From Candidatus Gastranaerophilales bacterium (GTDB lineage: Bacteria; Cyanobacteriota; Vampirovibrionia; Gastranaerophilales; Gastranaerophilaceae), in contig CAAGGG010000002.1 in NCBI GenBank assembly GCA_900769355.1, forward strand, positions 1-53,566: a DNA stretch of 53,566 nucleotides, written 5' to 3'. The translations under genes and the position numbers were made by a program. Below are positions 47,708 through 53,566 of this stretch, one piece after another. Each line of letters opens with the position of its first letter. Within the stretch, counting starts at the first letter, position 1. The notes under the pieces are model-generated. The model saw nothing but the letters and a program-made list of their open reading frames with translations, made no database searches and was not told the origin of the DNA.

Positions 47708-49909
47708 TCAGAACATACTCGGTTGAACATTAAAAAGATCCTCCGAAATAATATTTTCTTTAAATTCAAAATTTATATCTTCTTTAAAGATTTTTTCTGC
47801 GGCAGCAAAAGAATAATTATTTTTTACAATTTCCCTTGACTTAATGGATTTTTCATTCCATAAAGTTTTATTATTGTATAAGTTTATTAATTCTTTTGCA
47901 AATGCACTTGCCTCATTAGCAACAGTAATTGCATTATTAGAATTTTCAATCCCTTCAATACCTATATCAGTAGTAATAACAGGTAGCCCATTATACAATG
48001 ATTCTATCACTTTACCTTTTATTCCTGCACCATAACGCAAAGGAGCAATCGAAATTCTGGATTTTTGATATAACTCATCTAATTTATCTTGTTCTAAAAA
48101 TCCAAATACTTTAATATTATCATTCGCCAATGATAGAATTTCTTCCGTTGGAGAAGAACCAGCTATATTTAGAACAATCTCGGGATTACTCTCTAATATA
48201 CTCGGAAATACATTTTTGACAAACCAAAGAATTCCATCAACATTAGGAGAATGTTTAAAGCCACCTACAAACATTATATTTTTAGAATGTTCAAAATCAT
48301 TATGAACATGTGCATTGTCCAAATCATACATGTATGGAGTCATCATTTTTACATTTGCATTTGGGAACTCTTTGTGTAAAAGATCGACTTCTATTTTAGA
48401 TGGATAATACGCAACATCAACCAAATTTATAATTTTCGGTTCTACTTCTTTATAGCGATTGTACTGCTCTAATACCCAATCAGATTTTGAATATTTATAA
48501 TCTCTTTTATATCTCAAATAATGTAAATCATGACCATAGTATAAAACCTTTATGTTTTTATATTTCAATACTTCCGGTAAATAAGTCATTGCAATATCTG
48601 GACGGGATATAAATACATAATCTATTATTGAACTGTAACAATTTATATATTCTTTTAAATTTGTTACATTTATTATCTCAATCCCCATTCTGTTCAAAAT
48701 GCTTTCATAAGGTTCTTCACGGCTTTCTGAACAAGCTGGGCAGAACTTAATCTGTAGCTCACTCCCTGACTTTTTAAATAATTGCAAGAATTGAAAAATT
48801 GTTTTTCCACCTGCATGTTTATCAAATTGTGGTAAAAAATCATCAATTATCAAAATTGTTTTCGGTCTTAATTTATCACTAAAAGGTAATTTTACCTTAT
48901 TAAAAATTGCTTTATTCTCTAATTCATTTCTCCATTTATTTATAAAAATTTGCTTGTTGCGTTCTTGTAAATCTAATTTCTTTTGAGAATAAGATACATT
49001 TTCATAATGAACTACTAATGACAAAGGATTAATATAAGATTTTAAACCTATTTTTTTTAATTTAAAGGCATAATCTGGATCATCATAATATGCCGGAGCA
49101 AACATTTCATCAAAGCCACCAACCTTATCAAATATTTCTTTGGGGGTTAAATTTGAACAGCCAGAAGCATAACCGCATTCTGTAACATAATTCAAGCACC
49201 TATTATTATAAAACTGTTTTGGATATTGGAATAAAAAATCTTTATATATGTATGTACCATATTCCTGCAATTCCCCATTTGGATAGCACAATTTTGAACC
49301 AACAGCACCTACATTTTGAAAATTGTCATAGACATACAGCAATTCTTTCAGCCAGTTCTTTTGAACTTCTGTATCATTATTTAAAAAATATAAGTATTTA
49401 CCTTTTGCTAATTTTGCAGCATTATTACAATTCTTAATAAAACCTAAATTTTCATCATTTCGGATAACTGTTATATTTGAAACTTTATTTTTAATATTTT
49501 GGGTTTCATCTGTTGAACAATCATCTGCAATAATTATTTCAAATGGAATTTCTCCAATATTCTGTTTTATTGATTCTAGACAATTCATTGTATAATCGAA
49601 TTGATTAAATACAGGAATAATAATAGAAACTAATGGCTCTTTATATTTAGGAAATACTATTGAAGCAAAAGCTTTTTTAAATTTGAATTTCAAACCTAAA
49701 ATTGTTATAATTTTAAATTTTAAAGCCTCTCTTTTTTCATTCTTTATAGAAAAAATATCTTCTAGAAAACTATTGCTCTTAATGTTGTATTTTTTCAACA
49801 ATTTTTTAGACTTAAATTTCCATTTTATACCAACAATTGTAATTACTTTGTGATAATTATCATTTGTCATAGAAAAAACTTTCTCTAAATTATTTAACTT
49901 TTTACTCAT
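47708..49909 (-). CDS. Two-domain glycosyltransferase (GT2 + GT4)
   Basis: The 733-residue protein. N-terminal: two copies of a short hydrophobic-basic motif (KVITIVGIKWKFK and KIITILGLKFKFK) of unknown role. Then a GT2 domain (~89-330: VSIIIPVFNQFDYTMNCLESI, ADDCSTDET, YLYFLNNDTEV). C-terminal: a GT4/GT-B domain (~355-700: ILIIDDFLPQFDKHAGG, MFVGGFKHSPNVDGILWFV, IAPLRYGAGIKGKVIESLYNGLPVITT). It probably builds a heptose-containing surface glycan in two transfer steps. Clearly AT-richer than the core genes. No membrane helix. Confidence 0.85.
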   Translation of the reverse strand: MSKKLNNLEKVFSMTNDNYHKVITIVGIKWKFKSKKLLKKYNIKSNSFLEDIFSIKNEKREALKFKIITILGLKFKFKKAFASIVFPKYKEPLVSIIIPVFNQFDYTMNCLESIKQNIGEIPFEIIIADDCSTDETQNIKNKVSNITVIRNDENLGFIKNCNNAAKLAKGKYLYFLNNDTEVQKNWLKELLYVYDNFQNVGAVGSKLCYPNGELQEYGTYIYKDFLFQYPKQFYNNRCLNYVTECGYASGCSNLTPKEIFDKVGGFDEMFAPAYYDDPDYAFKLKKIGLKSYINPLSLVVHYENVSYSQKKLDLQERNKQIFINKWRNELENKAIFNKVKLPFSDKLRPKTILIIDDFLPQFDKHAGGKTIFQFLQLFKKSGSELQIKFCPACSESREEPYESILNRMGIEIINVTNLKEYINCYSSIIDYVFISRPDIAMTYLPEVLKYKNIKVLYYGHDLHYLRYKRDYKYSKSDWVLEQYNRYKEVEPKIINLVDVAYYPSKIEVDLLHKEFPNANVKMMTPYMYDLDNAHVHNDFEHSKNIMFVGGFKHSPNVDGILWFVKNVFPSILESNPEIVLNIAGSSPTEEILSLANDNIKVFGFLEQDKLDELYQKSRISIAPLRYGAGIKGKVIESLYNGLPVITTDIGIEGIENSNNAITVANEASAFAKELINLYNNKTLWNEKSIKSREIVKNNYSFAAAEKIFKEDINFEFKENIISEDLFNVQPSMF

Positions 49910-49994
49910 AAAAATTTACCTCTTTACAGCTTTTAATACTCTTGGTGTTTCAAACCAAATGGTTTATTCAACAATTGTGATTCTTTTTCCATTT

Positions 49995-51788
49995 TTATGT
50001 CTCAACTTCTTGATGTTTAAATTGCATTTCGTATAGAGTTTTGTACGCTCCGTTTTCTATTTGTAGAAGTTCATCGTGTGTACCTGTTTCTGCAATTTCA
50101 CCTTGGTTAATAACAACAATTTTATCAGCGTTTTGAATTGTTGATAATCTGTGAGCAATTACGAATACTGTTTTATCTTGCATCAAGTTTTCAATAGCTT
50201 TTTGAACGATTGCTTCAGCTTTATTATCCAATGCTGATGTCGCTTCATCAAGGATAATGATAGGGGCATTTTTCAAGAAAGCTCTTGCGATTGCTACACG
50301 TTGTTTTTGTCCGCCTGAAAGCAATATTCCACGTTCCCCGATTTGTGTATCTAATCCGGCTTGCAGTGTAGAAATAAATTCATCAAGATATGCCATGCTA
50401 ACAGCTTTTTGAACCTGTTCCGGTGTTGCATTTTTGTTACCCAACATAATGTTTTCTCTAATAGTGCCGGAGAACAAGAAGTTGTCTTGGAATACGACTG
50501 CAATGTCATTTCTAAGAGATTCCAAAGTATAATCTCTTACGTCAATTCCGTTAATTGTGATACTACCTGAAACCACGTCATAAAAACGAGGAATTAAGTT
50601 TACGATAGTAGATTTTCCTCCGCCTGAATTTCCAACAAACGCAATAGTTTGCCCCTTATGTACTTCTAAATTGATATTTTTTAATACCGGAACATTTGGT
50701 ACATATTCAAAATTAACATTATTGAAACAAATCAAATCAGGCGATTGTGTAAGTTGAATAGCATTTTCTTTGTTTTTGATTGCAGGAACAGCATCTAACA
50801 AGTTGAAAATTTGCTCAATTGCAAAGAATGAGAATTGAACAGCGTTCAAGTTGTTTCCGATACTTTTTACAGGAGTGTACAACAAAATCAAAGCAGTGAT
50901 AAATGATACAAAGTTACCAGCTGAAATCGTATTTGTCATAATCAAATGAGAACCATACCCAATAGCTGCCGCAATTCCGATAGATACAATTACGTGCATC
51001 ATTGGAGATAACCACTGAGTTTTTTGTACCAGTTTAATTCTCAAGTTAAATACATTTTTAAGAATCCATTGGAACTTGTTAATTTCATTTTCTTGTAAGT
51101 TATAAGAGGTAATCGTTTTGTTACCTGCATAAGCTTCGTTGTATTCAGTAATAATAGCAGCGTCTGCAACAACTGTTTTATCAAGAACGCCTTTAATACG
51201 TTTTTGTAATTTAGCAACTGGTGCAAAGGCACAAGCCAGAACAAAAACAGCGATTAGAGCAAGTTGCCAAGAGTTATAGAAAAGTACACATACCAAAGAA
51301 ATTGAAGAGAAAATTCTTTGAGTAAAAGTACTTAAGTTATCTAACAAGCCAGAACATGCCGAATCCGCCATGTTATTAAATTGAAAAACAATGTCTCCGG
51401 AATTTCTTTTGTCATAAAAAGAAGTTTCAAATGTTAGTAATTTTTTGAATAAATCATATTTCAAACCATTTGTAATTCTTCCGCCAACCCAAGTTGAAAG
51501 GTATGAAGATAAATATTTTAGCCCACCTTGGATTGATGTAAAAGCAACGATTCCAAGAGGAATGTACCATGGTGAAGAAATTGATTTTTCAACCATTACT
51601 AAATCCATGTATGGTTTTAATGCTAGCGCGATAACCGCGTCTAACGAACCGATAGGAATACAAATTAACATAGAACACAAGGCTCTGAACCATACCGGTC
51701 TCACATAAGGCCACATGCGTTTGTAATTTATAACAAAACGCTGTGAATTTATAAAATCTAATATATCTTTAAGTGATTTATATTTCAT
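49995..51788 (-). CDS. MsbA-like ABC exporter (fused permease-ATPase)
   Basis: The 597-residue half-transporter has an N-terminal six-helix permease (~25-320) and a C-terminal ATPase: Walker A GNSGGGKST, Q-loop, signature LLSGGQKQRVAIARAF, Walker B IIILDEATSALD and switch H in VIAHRLSTIQ. The family flips lipid-linked cargo such as lipid A precursors or glycolipids across the inner membrane. A GGGAGAG site precedes the ATG. Its last 161 bp are duplicated at 43142-43302, indicating the gene was the recombination site for island entry. Confidence 0.88.
   Translation of the reverse strand: MKYKSLKDILDFINSQRFVINYKRMWPYVRPVWFRALCSMLICIPIGSLDAVIALALKPYMDLVMVEKSISSPWYIPLGIVAFTSIQGGLKYLSSYLSTWVGGRITNGLKYDLFKKLLTFETSFYDKRNSGDIVFQFNNMADSACSGLLDNLSTFTQRIFSSISLVCVLFYNSWQLALIAVFVLACAFAPVAKLQKRIKGVLDKTVVADAAIITEYNEAYAGNKTITSYNLQENEINKFQWILKNVFNLRIKLVQKTQWLSPMMHVIVSIGIAAAIGYGSHLIMTNTISAGNFVSFITALILLYTPVKSIGNNLNAVQFSFFAIEQIFNLLDAVPAIKNKENAIQLTQSPDLICFNNVNFEYVPNVPVLKNINLEVHKGQTIAFVGNSGGGKSTIVNLIPRFYDVVSGSITINGIDVRDYTLESLRNDIAVVFQDNFLFSGTIRENIMLGNKNATPEQVQKAVSMAYLDEFISTLQAGLDTQIGERGILLSGGQKQRVAIARAFLKNAPIIILDEATSALDNKAEAIVQKAIENLMQDKTVFVIAHRLSTIQNADKIVVINQGEIAETGTHDELLQIENGAYKTLYEMQFKHQEVET
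50007..50167. repeat. Direct repeat, right copy, bordering the glycan island
   Basis: 161 bp matching 43142-43302 with two substitutions, in the same orientation, 6.87 kb apart. It lies within the 3' end of the ABC exporter coding sequence. Confidence 0.88.
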
Positions 51789-52197
51789 TTACTCTCCCTT
51801 TAAATTTGTAAAATACTCACTTGTCGTACAAAAACTATTATCTTGAAAACAAATTACAATATCAAGAATTTCAAAATTAATATTACTAAAAATATACAAT
51901 TGTTCGCAATTGTAAGAAGGTCTAATCTGTGGTGCTTTTGGGGGTAGGTGATAGGGCAATTACCCAAAATAACCGCACCATCTGTTATAACTGTAAAGTA
52001 ACACTTAGTTGGATTATTTGTAACAGATAGATTGAGTATTTTCGGCAGGATTATGACAAAAATATTATTTAAAAAGGAATATGTGGTAATTAATTAAATT
52101 TAATGTTAGTACCTACAATCTGTGCACTTACATCCGTTTCAAATCCAATGGGTAGTGAATAGATGTTTTGTCTAATTCTGAACCCATAAATTACTCT
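51789..52197. other. 409-nt intergenic region, no confident gene
   Basis: On the minus strand a frame without stop runs from about 52080 to 51860 and encodes LPKILNLSVTNNPTKCYF then TVITDGAVILGNCPITYPQK, but it has no start codon with a ribosome site. Local base composition is less AT-rich around 51920-51990 than in the flanks. It may be a gene remnant or a conserved intergenic element; nothing firmer can be said. Confidence 0.35.
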
Positions 52198-53541
52198 TTA
52201 TTTTTTGTATCCTTTTGGAATGTAAACATTTGCATCAATAAAATAATATAGTATTCGACCATCATCTAGCAATATTGACCAACCTCCAGGATGTTTATAA
52301 TGCATTTTAGGTATTAATATAGATTCGGAAGTATCAGGATTAAATAATTCCACTCTATCCTCATACACAGCATCTCCAGAAAACGAACCAGATTTATCAG
52401 TATTTTCTCCACCATTAATTAATATATTTCCATCTGGTAATAATGTCATATTATATAGGTTCGTATCTCCTCTAGGAATCAACAATTTACCAATGATAGA
52501 TAGATTGTCATTGTATGGATTATAACATGCTATACCTGTTATGTTTAATCTTCTATCATTTAAATTTGTATTAAATATAATTCTGTTATCTTTTAATTTT
52601 AGAAAATTTCCACCACTTAATTTATGCTTTGATTTAAAAAACTTATTTGTAATCGGATTAAATATATAAAATGTTTGATCCGCAACAATAAAAATATTCC
52701 CATCATTTAATAATATTACGTCCTGAATATTCTTAAATTTTTGATCAGTAACTATTAATGAAAATTTTTGTGTGTCTGGATTGTATAACTCAAATATCCC
52801 AGTTTTACTATAAATTTTTTCATCGACAATTCCTATTGGCGTACTTGGATCTCTCTGTATTAACCCCCCAATTATTAGAACAGAACCATCTTTCATTAAA
52901 ACTTTTTTACTATCTCTCCTTCTAATATTTATCTTTCCTGTATATTCAAACTTATTTGTATTGGGATCATATAATTGTGCATACATAGATTTTTTGTATT
53001 CTTCCAAATAATTATTATATCTTTGAAAAAGGGAAGAAGCTTTTTTTATATAAGGTAAAAATATCTCTTCTTTTTTTTCTTCTGGTAATTGTTTATATGC
53101 AAGCCAAGCATCGCGTTTTGTTTGAATATCTTTATTTGTAAATAGACTAGATTTTTTTTCATATAAATCATTAATAACTAAATGGTAAATTTCATTTGAA
53201 AATTTTTCCGATGGATACTCAGTAATAGGCGATATAAATAAAACCTTACCATTATTCAATAAAGTTGCAATATCTCGGCGATGAATATCAAGATTATTAT
53301 TTATATTAACAATCTTACTAAAATTATTGGTTTTAGGATTAAAATTAATAATTTCTGTACCTGATATTATCAATATTCGTCCATCATTAAGTTTTATAGG
53401 TTGACCAATAATAGGGAAATCTGTATTTATTTTTTCAAAATGTCCATTTTCATAATCCAAAGAAAAAGCAATATTTGGAAATATAAAGCATATTCCAAAA
53501 ATCAATAATACTATACTTATTAAATTTTTAAATTTTTTCAT
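52198..53541 (-). CDS. Exported kelch-like beta-propeller protein
   Basis: The ~447-residue protein has a signal peptide (NLISIVLLIFGICFIFPNIAFS) and seven copies of a propeller strand motif: LNDGRILIISG, LNNGKVLFIS, MKDGSVLIIGG, LNDGNIFIVA, LKDNRIIFNT, LPDGNILINGG and LDDGRILYYF. Four are paired with an (N/L)FNPxTxxF-type strand (FNPKTNNFSKI, LYNPDTQKFSLI, FNPITNKFFK, LFNPDTSESILI). Seven blades are therefore likely. An insert of ~55 charged residues (TNKDIQTKRDAWLAYKQL..) interrupts blades 2-3. It is probably extracellular and binds a protein or glycan. ATG 53541 is used; a GTG precedes it. Very AT-rich. Confidence 0.75.
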   Translation of the reverse strand: MKKFKNLISIVLLIFGICFIFPNIAFSLDYENGHFEKINTDFPIIGQPIKLNDGRILIISGTEIINFNPKTNNFSKIVNINNNLDIHRRDIATLLNNGKVLFISPITEYPSEKFSNEIYHLVINDLYEKKSSLFTNKDIQTKRDAWLAYKQLPEEKKEEIFLPYIKKASSLFQRYNNYLEEYKKSMYAQLYDPNTNKFEYTGKINIRRRDSKKVLMKDGSVLIIGGLIQRDPSTPIGIVDEKIYSKTGIFELYNPDTQKFSLIVTDQKFKNIQDVILLNDGNIFIVADQTFYIFNPITNKFFKSKHKLSGGNFLKLKDNRIIFNTNLNDRRLNITGIACYNPYNDNLSIIGKLLIPRGDTNLYNMTLLPDGNILINGGENTDKSGSFSGDAVYEDRVELFNPDTSESILIPKMHYKHPGGWSILLDDGRILYYFIDANVYIPKGYKK

Positions 53542-53566
53542 CACTTATCCATTAACCCCATCGAAA

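Noticed and set aside
43127..51788. Glycan island as a prophage, transposon or integron
   Set aside because: No integrase, transposase, att-like ends at a tRNA or phage genes are present. The bordering repeat is an exporter gene fragment, pointing to homologous recombination.
1..53566. CRISPR array
   Set aside because: No regularly spaced identical repeats of 25-40 nt were seen; the repeats found are dispersed palindromes.

Overview
The window is an AT-rich bacterial chromosome segment. It most likely comes from a gut Melainabacteria/Vampirovibrionia lineage (Gastranaerophilales type). The taxonomic call rests on recalled family traits: prepilins with an FTLAEVLITLGIIGVVAALTLP-like segment, several lineage-type hypothetical proteins carrying a short FTG/FGxK motif, and flagellar rod genes beside otherwise ordinary housekeeping genes. 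No phage, insertion sequence or CRISPR array was seen. One tRNA gene (Gly, TCC) is present.

Layout. 0.1-2.0 kb: flagellar rod genes (FlgF-like, FlgG, FlgB) on the minus strand. 2.1-11.7 kb: housekeeping genes (RqcP, metallophosphoesterase, CNNM/CorC protein, Rel, YggU, type-4 uracil-DNA glycosylase, Na+:alanine symporter) plus two lineage-type hypotheticals, with a candidate structured RNA leader at 7.87-7.98 kb. 11.8-21.1 kb: three related prepilin cassettes interleaved with pyrF, deoB, deoC and a SulP transporter. 21.1-36.5 kb: rlmH, mscS, tRNA-Gly, a candidate ncRNA, a PpiC / Xaa-Pro peptidase / SpoU operon, folE2, a thioredoxin-like protein, a sigma factor, a TPR protein, a conventional prepilin, an M49-like peptidase, an AAA ATPase and an EamA transporter. 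36.5-43.1 kb: two look-alike candidate type I toxin-antitoxin loci around a histidine kinase and an MCE protein, then an acyltransferase, galE and ilvE. 43.1-51.8 kb: a surface-glycan island with the complete GDP-heptose pathway (GmhA, HddA, HddC-GmhB fusion), a two-domain glycosyltransferase, a radical SAM protein and an MsbA-like ABC exporter. The end of the window holds a secreted propeller protein.

Most notable. (1) All three large prepilin cassettes share the same promoter (TTGAAA-N17-TAAAAT) and an early run of exactly ten G. As written, the reading frame stops soon after the run. One extra G (or two fewer) opens a long frame in all three, and in the third cassette that frame is the prepilin gene itself. 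This looks like slipped-strand phase variation of pilin-like proteins, not previously described to my knowledge. (2) The long leaders ahead of the prepilin cleavage motif are built from palindromic interspersed repeats inserted in frame in both orientations, resembling Rickettsia palindromic elements. (3) Two loci, 36.54-36.78 and 39.56-39.82 kb, each encode a 24-27 residue hydrophobic peptide with a perfect Shine-Dalgarno and an opposing ~95-nt antisense RNA. The antisense RNAs have near-identical promoters, and the toxin mRNAs have complementary 5' and 3' ends: type I toxin-antitoxin architecture. (4) A 161-bp near-perfect direct repeat of the exporter 3' end borders the heptose island and marks how it was acquired. 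(5) At least seven starts sit at the predicted transcription start, implying a leaderless mRNA class.
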